From an uncultured Veillonella sp. (lineage in GTDB: Bacteria > Bacillota > Negativicutes > Veillonellales > Veillonellaceae), in assembly GCF_905209685.1 (NCBI RefSeq), contig NZ_CAJLUB010000036.1:1-14498 (forward strand): a stretch of DNA of 14,498 nt. Reading direction: 5' to 3'. The notes below the pieces were generated by a model. It ran no database searches. It was given only the letters and a program-made list of their open reading frames with translations, and was not told the origin of the DNA. Made by a program: the position numbers and the translations under genes. Below are positions 5,564 to 13,246 of the stretch, piece by piece (positions within the stretch are counted from its first letter, which is position 1; each line of letters starts with the position of its first letter).

Positions 5564-7309
5564 ATGAAACCATTTATACATTACATAAAACCTCTATGGT
5601 TTCCTACCATCATCGTATCGATCCTTTCGTTACTCACTGTGGCAGGTACATTATATATACCAACGCTAACGGCATCTATCATCAATGATGGCGTACTCCG
5701 TGGCGATTTAGAAATGATCACTAGCTCTAGCATAAACATGCTTGTTGTGGCGCTACTAACTGTATTATCCGCAATCTTAGGTGTTGCTATGAGTGCTCAC
5801 ATTTCTGCCTCTATGGGCAAGGAACTGCGCAATGATTTGGTGAAAGCCTTACAATACTTCTCCCTTCGTGACTTCACACACTTTGGTACTGGCACCATAT
5901 TGATGCGCACAAGCCGAGATGTAGAGAAAATCCAATCCGTTCTCGGGGAAGGTTTAAATATGATCCTCCCTATGCCCCTCATGATTTGTGTCGGTCTAGG
6001 ACTTACCTTCTATAAAAGCTGGCAACTAGGACTCGTCATTCTTGCCGTTATGGCTTGTATGATACTTACCATTATCTTTATTGAAAGCCGTGCCTTACCG
6101 TTAATTAAGGCGATGCAACTCAAATTAGATGATATTACCGATCTAGTTCGAGATCACATCGTTGGTATGCCAGTGATTCGAGCTTTCAACAGAAGAACCT
6201 ACGAAAACGAAAAAGAAATTAGTATTTTTACAGAAACAGCCCAACTCAATAAACGATTACGCCAAACCTTTGCCATCGGTTTACCGACCATATTAATTCT
6301 ATTTAATATGAGTACCGTTGCCATTCTCTGGGTAGGCGGTTACAACGTCAGCCTTGGTTCCCTACAAGTAGGTGACATCATTGCCGTTATCGAGTACGCT
6401 AATCTAATTCTCTTGAGCATGCTCATGGCGATATTCGTCATCATCGACATTCCAGAAGCCATCGTATGCTACACCCGTATTCGTGAGTTGTTAGAACACG
6501 AAAACACAGATACATTCCCGGAACCATATAATACTATTGTAACGGCAAGTGATGATATACCACTTTTAGAGTTCCGCAATGTTACGTTCCGTTACGATAA
6601 TGCGGAGTCTCCTGCGCTAGAGAATATCTCCTTTACTGTCTACCACGGCGAAACCTTAGCCATTATGGGCGATATCGGATCTGGTAAAAGTACAATCACT
6701 AACCTCATCCCTCGCCTCTTCTCCATTGAGTCTGGAGATATCTTATTTGAAGGCAAATCCATCTATGAATGGAATGTAGATGACTTACGTGCTCGCATCG
6801 GCTATGTGCCACAACGAGCTTACTTATTCACTGGCACGATAGAGATGAACGTGCGATATGGTGCAGCACCAAATCAACAAATTGCCGCTCAAGATGTAGA
6901 AAATGCGTGTCGCCTCTCTAGAGCAGACGAATTTATCAATCGCCTTGAAGGTGGGTACCAATATATGGTTGCCCAAGGTGGTACTAATCTATCTGGAGGT
7001 CAGCGCCAACGCCTAGCTATGGCGAGAGCTCTTGTGCGAAAACCAGATTTATTCATATTTGATGATAGCTTCTCCGCGCTGGACGGCACCACAGAACGAG
7101 CTGTTCGCACAGCATTGCACGAGGAGTTACAAAAGGATAACCGCCCTGCCCTCATTTCCGTAGAGCAAAAAGTAAGTGCTGCTAAAAAAGCAGACCATAT
7201 ATTAATCATCAATCGAGGGCAAGTAGCAGGGTATGGTACGCATGATGAATTAGCAGCAACCTCTACAGTATATAAACAAATTTTAGCATCTCAGGAGGTG
7301 ACAGCATGA
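5564..7309 (+). CDS. Heterodimeric ABC exporter, degenerate-site subunit (MdlA/TM287/LmrC-like)
   Basis: This 581-residue half-transporter has an N-terminal type IV exporter membrane domain (about residues 1-305, six helices) and a C-terminal ATPase domain. Walker A is GDIGSGKST (369-377, K375), the Q-loop is VPQRAYLF, the signature is LSGGQ (476-480) and Walker B is LFIFDD. The residue after the Walker B Asp is D501 where active ATPases have Glu, and the switch position that is normally His is Q535 (in VEQKVS). Both changes are the hallmark of the non-catalytic site in heterodimeric exporters such as TM287/288, BmrCD and LmrCD. The start at 5564 has AGAGG 6 nt upstream. It overlaps the next gene by 4 nt (ATGA), so subunits are likely made together. 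Substrate is unknown; multidrug or lipid export is the usual family role. Confidence 0.92.
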   Translation: MKPFIHYIKPLWFPTIIVSILSLLTVAGTLYIPTLTASIINDGVLRGDLEMITSSSINMLVVALLTVLSAILGVAMSAHISASMGKELRNDLVKALQYFSLRDFTHFGTGTILMRTSRDVEKIQSVLGEGLNMILPMPLMICVGLGLTFYKSWQLGLVILAVMACMILTIIFIESRALPLIKAMQLKLDDITDLVRDHIVGMPVIRAFNRRTYENEKEISIFTETAQLNKRLRQTFAIGLPTILILFNMSTVAILWVGGYNVSLGSLQVGDIIAVIEYANLILLSMLMAIFVIIDIPEAIVCYTRIRELLEHENTDTFPEPYNTIVTASDDIPLLEFRNVTFRYDNAESPALENISFTVYHGETLAIMGDIGSGKSTITNLIPRLFSIESGDILFEGKSIYEWNVDDLRARIGYVPQRAYLFTGTIEMNVRYGAAPNQQIAAQDVENACRLSRADEFINRLEGGYQYMVAQGGTNLSGGQRQRLAMARALVRKPDLFIFDDSFSALDGTTERAVRTALHEELQKDNRPALISVEQKVSAAKKADHILIINRGQVAGYGTHDELAATSTVYKQILASQEVTA

Positions 7310-9063
7310 GCCCATTACACCGTTTCCTGATGGAGTCTAAAAGCCAATGGGGTTGGCTAGCACTACTCATCTTAGCGCTTATTACGGCCGCTATGTTTGA
7401 GGTATCAGCTCCAGTATTACTTGGCAAGGTCGTAGATGCTATTGTTAGTGGCTTGCAAACAGACCAAGACATTAATACAATATTCGCCTCCATTGATACT
7501 ATTATTCTCTGGCTTATTGCCATTTATGGGGGCCACGCCTTATTCACCTACTTTGGCGAATACATGATGGCCTCTATCGGTTCAAAAACAGTACTCGCTT
7601 TACGCACACGCATGAGTACTCATTTATACTCACTACCTATCGAATACTTTCACGATCACCAACGTGGGGATTTACTAAGCCGTCTCACCTCTGACTTAGA
7701 TGCAGTTGCAGAAACCATAGGTGAAGGCGTACCAGGTCTTGTATCTGCCATTATCGGCATTATAGGTGCCACGGCTATGATGATTTGGATAAGCCCAATG
7801 CTAGGCATCTCTATCATCGCCATTATATGTATCGGTATCCTATGTTTAACATGGCTCTCTAAGCGGGCTCGTCGTGTATATCTTAAAAACCAAAGCGCTT
7901 TAGGGGCTTTCAACAGTGGCATAGAGGAAATTGTAGTAGGAAAACCGATTATCCAAACCTTTGGTCTTGAGGAAACTACGACTAACCAAGTAAATATTCT
8001 AAACGATAATCTATTTAAAAGTATGAGAAGCGCGGCTTTCACCAGTCAGCTGGTAGAACCGCTCGTTAAATTTTTAAATCAAATTACCTATTGCCTCGTT
8101 GCCATTCAAGGGGGTCTCATGGTGTTACGTGGTTCTATTTCCATCGGTGATATTCAAGCCTTCTTCCTCTATGTCGGTCAAGTTTCGGACCCTCTATCTC
8201 GCAGTTCCTATATACTCACAAAATTCCAAGAAACTTCTGCGGCCTTGGGACGTATTTACGAAGTCATTGATACACCATCTGAAATCGATAAGGGAAATCA
8301 AACATTAGGTGATACAACACCACATCCAGGCACAATCGATTTTGAGCATGTTGATTTTGGCTATACGCCGTCCAATGTATTTATGAAGGATATTAACATC
8401 CACATTCCTGGCGGCTCCATGGTGGCCATCGTAGGCCCTACAGGTGCTGGTAAATCTACTTTGGTAAACCTTATCATGCGCTTCTATGACATTATAAATG
8501 GCCAAATCACCATCGATGGTATCGATATTCGCGATGTGTCTCGTGAAAGCTTACACAATACGGTAGGCATGGTACTACAAGATGCTTGGATTTTCACGGG
8601 CACTATCGCCGATAATATTGGCTACGGCAAACCAAATGCTAGTCGTGAAGAGATTGAATATGTTGCCAAACTCGCTATGGCAGATCACTTTATTCGAACC
8701 TTGCCAGATGGCTATGATACAGTTCTCAAACGAGGTGGCGATGACCTATCGCAAGGCCAACGCCAGTTAATCACTATCGCTCGTGCCTTCTTGGCGGATC
8801 CAACTATTCTCATCCTAGACGAAGCGACAGCTAACGTCGATACTCGTACCGAGGTAGAGGTTCAAAAAGCTATGAATACCCTCCTCAAGGGACGTACAAG
8901 TATCGTCATCGCCCATCGCTTGTCTACAATCAAAAATGCGGACTTCCTACTCGTAGTAGAAAACGGCACCATTGTGGAACAAGGAACACATCACGAACTA
9001 ATCGAACGCGGCGGTCACTATAAAGAACTCTATGAAAACTATGCGGCAGGCATGACCGTATAA
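7306..9063 (+). CDS. Heterodimeric ABC exporter, canonical-site subunit (MdlB/TM288/LmrD-like)
   Basis: This 585-residue half-transporter has a six-helix membrane domain (about residues 1-315, including the YFHDHQRGDLLSRLTSDLDAV coupling region) and an ATPase domain. Walker A is GPTGAGKST (377-385, K383), the Q-loop LQDAWIFTGTI, the signature the variant LSQGQ (481-485), Walker B ILILDE with catalytic E506, and the switch histidine H537 in IAHRLSTI. These are the intact partners to the degenerate residues of the upstream subunit. The intact ATP site would combine this Walker A/B with the LSGGQ of the partner. Its ATG lies inside the TGA of the first gene, with AGGAGGTG 5 nt upstream. Transcription ends at the hairpin at 9133-9172. 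The transported compound cannot be told from sequence. Confidence 0.92.
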   Translation: MSPLHRFLMESKSQWGWLALLILALITAAMFEVSAPVLLGKVVDAIVSGLQTDQDINTIFASIDTIILWLIAIYGGHALFTYFGEYMMASIGSKTVLALRTRMSTHLYSLPIEYFHDHQRGDLLSRLTSDLDAVAETIGEGVPGLVSAIIGIIGATAMMIWISPMLGISIIAIICIGILCLTWLSKRARRVYLKNQSALGAFNSGIEEIVVGKPIIQTFGLEETTTNQVNILNDNLFKSMRSAAFTSQLVEPLVKFLNQITYCLVAIQGGLMVLRGSISIGDIQAFFLYVGQVSDPLSRSSYILTKFQETSAALGRIYEVIDTPSEIDKGNQTLGDTTPHPGTIDFEHVDFGYTPSNVFMKDINIHIPGGSMVAIVGPTGAGKSTLVNLIMRFYDIINGQITIDGIDIRDVSRESLHNTVGMVLQDAWIFTGTIADNIGYGKPNASREEIEYVAKLAMADHFIRTLPDGYDTVLKRGGDDLSQGQRQLITIARAFLADPTILILDEATANVDTRTEVEVQKAMNTLLKGRTSIVIAHRLSTIKNADFLLVVENGTIVEQGTHHELIERGGHYKELYENYAAGMTV

Positions 9064-9132
9064 GGAAGTCTACCAAAGGTAACTACCCTACTTGCAGCAG
9101 ATACTAATGAGCTCAGATTATTCCCGACAAAC

Positions 9133-9172
9133 AAAGACCCCCTAATAAGTAAAAACTTATTAGGGGGTCTTT
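9133..9172. terminator. Bidirectional terminator between the ABC exporter and metQ
   Basis: A perfect 18-bp inverted repeat (9133-9150 and 9155-9172; core GACCCCCTAATAAGT) has a 4-nt loop of A. The plus strand continues TTTTATA and the minus strand ends in TCTTTGTTTG. It serves two convergent genes: the exporter (stop 9063) and metQ (stop 9187). The intervening 9064-9132 shows nothing else. Confidence 0.92.
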
Positions 9173-9186
9173 TATATTTCTATATT

Positions 9187-10011
9187 CTATTCACCTTTTG
9201 GTACAAACCATAGGCCGTTGTTATTTTTTTCCATGTAGTCTTTGAATTCTTGAGAGTGGTAAGCAGCTACAATGTCTTTTGCCCATTGAGCATCTTTGTT
9301 CTTCTCGTTAACTACGAGTTGTAACAACCATTGTGGCAACACATCTTCGTTCGCCAATGCGGATTTAGGATCAATTTTCGCATTATAGATGATAGCACCG
9401 GTAATAACAATATAGTCAAAATCAGTACGTACAGAAGGAATTGTAAGGGATTTCATTTCTGTAAATTTAAGATGTTTAGGATTTTCAATAATATCTGCTT
9501 GTGTTACTGTCGCTAAATCTTTGTTAGGATCAAGTTTAATCCAACCGATTTTTTGCAATAACGCATAAGCACGAGCCATGTTAGATGCATCATTTGGTAC
9601 TGCAATAGTATCACCATCTGCCACTTGGTCTAAAGATGTTTTGGAACCGCTAAAGATACCTGCTGGTACAGTTGGAATTGGAGTCAACGCTACAAGATGA
9701 CCATTTTGCTTTTCATTAAAGTTTTTCATATATGCTGTATGTTGTTCAACGTTGAAATCTACTTCACCATCGCTCAACACTTGGTCCGCTTGTACCAAGT
9801 CAGACATATCTACACCTTTAAAGGTATAGCCTTGTTTTTCCAAAATTGGTTTTACACCTTTTTCAAACAATTCAGAGTAAGGACCTTGAGACTTACTATA
9901 GGATAATTCTTTTTTAGCACCATTATCGCTATTGTTTGAGCCGCAGCCTGCGATAAAAGCTACGCTAAATACTAATGCCGCACCGAGGGCAAGAAGTTTC
10001 TTAAATTTCAT
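9187..10011 (-). CDS. metQ: MetQ, methionine-binding lipoprotein of the MetNIQ importer
   Basis: This 274-residue solute-binding protein belongs to the NlpA/MetQ family. The first 23 residues form a lipoprotein signal (MKFKKLLALGAALVFSVAFIAGC) with lipobox IAGC and lipidated Cys23, followed by an Asn/Ser-rich linker. The mature part shows the family pattern GPYSELFEKGVKPILEKQGY, the block FNVEQHTAYMKNFN, and IAVPNDASNMARAYALLQKIGWIKL. It captures L- or D-methionine outside the inner membrane and delivers it to MetNI. The start at 10011 has AGGAG 8 nt upstream. It is the last gene of the operon, 54 nt after metI, and ends at a strong hairpin. NlpA-family proteins can also bind dipeptides, but the adjacent metN and metI make methionine the likely ligand. 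Confidence 0.93.
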   Translation of the reverse strand: MKFKKLLALGAALVFSVAFIAGCGSNNSDNGAKKELSYSKSQGPYSELFEKGVKPILEKQGYTFKGVDMSDLVQADQVLSDGEVDFNVEQHTAYMKNFNEKQNGHLVALTPIPTVPAGIFSGSKTSLDQVADGDTIAVPNDASNMARAYALLQKIGWIKLDPNKDLATVTQADIIENPKHLKFTEMKSLTIPSVRTDFDYIVITGAIIYNAKIDPKSALANEDVLPQWLLQLVVNEKNKDAQWAKDIVAAYHSQEFKDYMEKNNNGLWFVPKGE

Positions 10012-10065
10012 AGTACATTCTCCTATACTTTCACAATCAATATAACCAAAATCTATGTCATCAAA

Positions 10066-10737
10066 TCAGGAACGACGCGCACGACGTGCAAAGTAGTTAC
10101 CTATTGTTTGAATAATTTGAACAAAAATAATTAAAATAACAACGGTAAATAGCATCAATGGGAAATTCAACCGTTCATAACCATAGGTGAGAGCCAAATC
10201 ACCTACACCACCTGCACCAATAGCACCAGCCATAGCAGTAGCACCGATTAGACCAATAGTACCGGTCGTAATAGATAAGATAAGTGAACCCTTTGCCTCT
10301 GGTAAAAGGAAATGCCAAATCACTTCAAAATGGGATGCCCCCATCGATTGTGCAGCCTCGATAATGCCTTTATTAACCTCTAAAATAGAGTTTTCAAAGA
10401 GTCGCGCAAGATAAGGCGCAATGAATATAACAAGCGGTACGATGGCCGCCGTTGTACCAACCCGAGTACCAACAATCATCTTAGTCAACGGTAAGATAAA
10501 CACCATCAAGATGATAAATGGGACGGAACGCACAATATTAACAATTGTATTTGTAATGGTGTAAACAATGCTATTTTTAACAATACCATTCGGATTTGTT
10601 ACCACCAGTGTCACTGCGATAATCAGCCCTAGTACGGTACCAATGAATAGAGATAGGAACACCATGTATAATGTTTGTTCTGCAGCTAGTAATAACTGCG
10701 AACCTGGAACACCAAGTTCTTGCATGAAGAAGTCCAT
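10066..10737 (-). CDS. metI: MetI, methionine ABC transporter permease
   Basis: This 223-residue permease has about five membrane helices and is of normal MetI length. The cytoplasmic coupling (EAA) loop is EAAQSMGASHFEVIWHFLLPEA. Other family patterns are VRSVPFIILMVFILPLT and GLIGATAMAGAIGAGGVGDLALTYGYERLNFPLM. It forms the homodimeric channel of the MetNIQ importer. The start at 10737 is chosen because its ATG overlaps the TAA of metN (TAATG) and AGGAGG lies 10 nt upstream. An in-frame ATG at 10758, inside metN, has no ribosome site. The one-base overlap suggests coupled translation with metN. Confidence 0.93.
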   Translation of the reverse strand: MDFFMQELGVPGSQLLLAAEQTLYMVFLSLFIGTVLGLIIAVTLVVTNPNGIVKNSIVYTITNTIVNIVRSVPFIILMVFILPLTKMIVGTRVGTTAAIVPLVIFIAPYLARLFENSILEVNKGIIEAAQSMGASHFEVIWHFLLPEAKGSLILSITTGTIGLIGATAMAGAIGAGGVGDLALTYGYERLNFPLMLFTVVILIIFVQIIQTIGNYFARRARRS

Positions 10738-11759
10738 TATAGTGTCACCTCCTGCCATTCAATACCTTGTGTCACAAGATACTCTTTCACCTTGCCCACC
10801 TCAAGATCGTCGCCAATAAACTGAACAATAAAAATACCAAGTACTGTATGCTCTAGCTCTGTTACGGTAGCGAATAATACACTTGTTTCCAAATCAAATA
10901 TTTTATTAATATGATATAGAACATTATCGGTCGTATTATTTCCTAAAAAGTGCATCTTAAGAATTGTATATGGCCTTTTATCACAAGCCAAAGTATGTTT
11001 CACTGTTGATGGAATTTCATCAGGAATTACAGTACGTACAAATCGTTTAGTTGTTTCATGTTTAGGTTTACTAAACACCTCAAGTACGGAGCCGCTCTCT
11101 ATAAGCTTTCCATGTTCCATAACCACAACGCGGTTACAAATTTTTTGAATTACATCAATCTCATGAGTGACGATAACAACTGTTACCCCAAGTTCACGAT
11201 TAACGCGCTCCAATAATTGAAGAATAGACTCTGTCGTATCTGGATCAAGAGCACTTGTTGCTTCATCGCATAAAAGAATCGATGGATCTGTAGCTAACGC
11301 ACGGGCAATGCCAACGCGCTGCTTTTGACCACCTGATAATTCGCCTGGATAGGCATTTGCTTTATCCCCTAAATCAACAAAGTCTAACAAGGTTTTAACC
11401 TTCTTATCAATCTCTGATTTAGGAACTTTATTTAGAATTAATGGAATCGCCACATTATCATATACAGACTTAGCATTCAACAAATTGAACTGTTGAAATA
11501 CCATGCCGATGCGCTTACGCACCTTTCTAAGCTCGTTAAAACTTAAGCCATTGATATTCACACCATCTATTTCAACATGACCAGAGGTAGGTACCTCTAA
11601 GGCATTAATCATGCGTAGCAGTGTAGATTTACCAGCTCCACTAAAGCCAATAATGCCAAATATGTCGCCTTTTTCTATGGTAAAGTTTACATCAGATAAT
11701 GCAGTAACCTTTTGCTTATTAACGTCGAACTCTTTCGTTACATTTCGTATAGCAATCAC
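10737..11759 (-). CDS. metN: MetN, methionine ABC transporter ATPase with NIL sensor domain (GTG start)
   Basis: This 340-residue ATPase powers methionine import. Motifs: Walker A GFSGAGKST (38-46), Q-loop VFQQFNLL (Q89/Q90), signature LSGGQ (141-145), Walker B ILLCDE (D165, E166) and switch His in VIVTHEIDVI. Residues from about 265 form the C-terminal NIL/C2 domain (ILKMHFLGNNTTDNVLY...VLGIFIVQFIGDDLE). In E. coli MetN this domain binds methionine and shuts the transporter when internal methionine is high. Translation starts at a GTG (11759) with GAGGTGG upstream; no ATG fits better. It is the first gene of metNIQ and is transcribed from the promoter at 11844-11872. Confidence 0.94.
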   Translation of the reverse strand: MIAIRNVTKEFDVNKQKVTALSDVNFTIEKGDIFGIIGFSGAGKSTLLRMINALEVPTSGHVEIDGVNINGLSFNELRKVRKRIGMVFQQFNLLNAKSVYDNVAIPLILNKVPKSEIDKKVKTLLDFVDLGDKANAYPGELSGGQKQRVGIARALATDPSILLCDEATSALDPDTTESILQLLERVNRELGVTVVIVTHEIDVIQKICNRVVVMEHGKLIESGSVLEVFSKPKHETTKRFVRTVIPDEIPSTVKHTLACDKRPYTILKMHFLGNNTTDNVLYHINKIFDLETSVLFATVTELEHTVLGIFIVQFIGDDLEVGKVKEYLVTQGIEWQEVTL

Positions 11760-11804
11760 TGTACCACCTCTTTCCCTACTATATGGTAGGAATTAATCTT
11801 AACC

Positions 11805-11833
11805 TTAAAACATATCTTCAAGGTATGTTTTAA
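11805..11833. repeat. 10-bp perfect inverted repeat in the metN leader
   Basis: TTAAAACATA (11805-11814) and TATGTTTTAA (11824-11833) flank a 9-nt centre. It begins about 10 nt downstream of the metN -10 box, so it lies at or just after the predicted transcription start. It could be a repressor operator or a 5' mRNA hairpin. It does not resemble a known SAM riboswitch, and the whole leader is only about 78 nt. Confidence 0.6.
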
Positions 11834-11843
11834 TTATGTACTT

Positions 11844-11872
11844 AGATTACTACAATTTATAAGGACTGTCAA
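11844..11872 (-). promoter_or_regulatory. Sigma70-type promoter of metNIQ
   Basis: On the minus strand a perfect TTGACA (11872-11867) is followed after exactly 17 nt by TAATCT (11849-11844). It is one of the best promoter matches in the window and lies about 85 nt before the metN start codon. Confidence 0.8.
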
Positions 11873-11874
11873 AC

Positions 11875-11910
11875 AAAAAAGAACCTTACCCATCAATAGG
11901 TTAAGGTTCT
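11875..11910 (-). terminator. Terminator of the EamA permease gene
   Basis: AGAACCTTA (11880-11888) pairs perfectly with TAAGGTTCT (11902-11910), with extra C-G pairs inside. On the minus strand it ends in TTTTTT (11880-11875). The plus side has CTTTT, but no plus-strand gene needs ending here. The 93 nt between it and the EamA stop contain nothing I can assign. Confidence 0.82.
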
Positions 11911-12003
11911 CTTTTATATAACGCTTATATTATAAGGGTTTATATCCCTATTTTTATATCTTTTACATCAAATCTAGATGATTCAGACTCTAACAAAATT
12001 AAC

Positions 12004-12870
12004 TTATCTATATCGATTAAATAGATATAGAGATCCTAAAATAACAGGTGCCCCAATATAGAGTCCCATGTTTGGTATTTCTCCCAATAAAAAGGCTGCT
12101 ACTATGGCTGCCACAATTGGCGAGATATACATAAAGTTAGTTACATCAGACACCTTTTCAGCATGTTCAAAGGCATAGCTCCAGAATACAAATCCTAGTG
12201 CACTGGAAAAGAATGCTAAATACAGCATAGCAAGCTTTGCACTAATAGGTGCGGCTATAATCATATCAATAGCATGATCTGCAAATGGCAATGCCATAAT
12301 AGCACCGGTAAACATGGACCACATAGCAATAGTGATGGAGTTATATCCTTTTAAGCTTAGCCCACGATTCAGAATGTTATAAATTGCAAACAGTACCATC
12401 CCTATCAACGTCCATATGGCGCCCATTGGGATAGTTAAGGTTGAGTTCCAAAGAATAATAATAGCTACACCTATAAAGGCTGTTACGGTGAAAAGCCAGC
12501 CAATAGGACGTATTCTATCTTTATAAACGATTAATGCCATCAGTGCCGTTACCATTGGCGTCAATGCCATAATAATACTCGATGTAGCTGCCGGTATTGT
12601 TCGTAAACCTTCATTAAACACAACTTGGTAAATGAAGTTCCCTGTAGCGCCTAATAAAATATATACGCCCCACTCACGCCAAGATGTAGGAATGTGTAAA
12701 CCTTTGAATACACCAATAATCAGCATGAGTATAGCACCACCTACAACCCTTGCTACAGATAGGGTCAAGGCGTCTACAGATTGCAATGCCACTTTTCCAA
12801 AAGGGAACGCCGTAGCCCATACGGCAATGGTAGCAGATGCTCCTAAGATAGCTTTCATTCGATTTGTCAT
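12004..12870 (-). CDS. EamA/DMT-superfamily permease (10 TM metabolite exporter)
   Basis: This 288-residue membrane protein of the drug/metabolite transporter superfamily has two EamA domains of five helices each, about residues 5-138 and 148-287. Family patterns are WATAFPFGKVAL near the start, SVARVVGGAILML, RTIPAATSSIIMALTPMVTALMAL (end of repeat one) and KVSDVTNFMYISPIVAAIVAAFLLGEIP (end of repeat two). Members export amino acids, purines or other metabolites; RhaT/YdcZ-like substrates cannot be told apart here. The start at 12870 is chosen because AAAGGTGG lies 6 nt upstream. The ATG at 12876 directly abuts that site and is unlikely. It is a single-gene unit ending at 11875-11910. Lying upstream of metNIQ on the same strand does not by itself show a methionine role. 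Confidence 0.88.
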   Translation of the reverse strand: MTNRMKAILGASATIAVWATAFPFGKVALQSVDALTLSVARVVGGAILMLIIGVFKGLHIPTSWREWGVYILLGATGNFIYQVVFNEGLRTIPAATSSIIMALTPMVTALMALIVYKDRIRPIGWLFTVTAFIGVAIIILWNSTLTIPMGAIWTLIGMVLFAIYNILNRGLSLKGYNSITIAMWSMFTGAIMALPFADHAIDMIIAAPISAKLAMLYLAFFSSALGFVFWSYAFEHAEKVSDVTNFMYISPIVAAIVAAFLLGEIPNMGLYIGAPVILGSLYLFNRYR

Positions 12871-13246
12871 TAGCATCCACCTTTCTACATAGTTCCTAAA
12901 TTAATACTATCTAAATATTACCATAATAAGGCCCTAGGATTCCAAGAATGTACATCACACTATATCGAATACTTTCTATTTATTGATATGAATTTTCATT
13001 ATTTAAAGATAATATAAAAATCAAAAATCCAGGTGTACATCCCCATATTTTTCAATTCAAACGTTATAATTACTGGATTTTAAATGATGAACCCATTATT
13101 GTAGGATTTTAAATAAGAACTATTCTTACGAAAATTGCATAGCATGTATTGAAAATATATATCATTTAAAATTTGTGAAATCGAGACAAACATTGTACAC
13201 TATAGGCATAGAAATCTATAGTTATATCCTTTTATGGAGGTGCAAA
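12871..13246. promoter_or_regulatory. AT-rich 376-bp divergent regulatory region upstream of EamA and pflB
   Basis: No gene is seen here. For pflB a promoter can be proposed: TTGTGA (13173-13178), 17 nt, TACACT (13196-13201), each matching four of six consensus bases. The -35 lies in TTTGT-N9-ACAAA (13172-13190), resembling a Rex (NADH-sensing repressor) site with one base missing from the centre. A 12-bp perfect inverted repeat pairs ATTTTAAATGAT (13077-13088) with ATCATTTAAAAT (13161-13172). GGATTTTAAAT occurs twice, at 13075-13085 and 13104-13114. AAAATCCAG (13024-13032) also pairs with CTGGATTTT (13073-13081). For EamA only a weak extended -10 (TGGTAATAT) is visible on the minus strand. 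Confidence 0.45.

Noticed and set aside
7656..8042. Open 128-codon reading frame on the minus strand
   Set aside because: It is antisense to the second ABC exporter subunit and has no family resemblance or start signal.
11760..11843. SAM riboswitch or T-box in the metN leader
   Set aside because: The leader is about 78 nt with only one clear hairpin and a very small one near the ribosome site; no conserved riboswitch or T-box core, and no terminator/antiterminator pair.
12007..12031. Inverted repeat TCTATATC/GATATAGA at the 3' end of the EamA gene
   Set aside because: It lies inside the coding sequence, is all A/T-rich and has no T-run; the real terminator is at 11875-11910.
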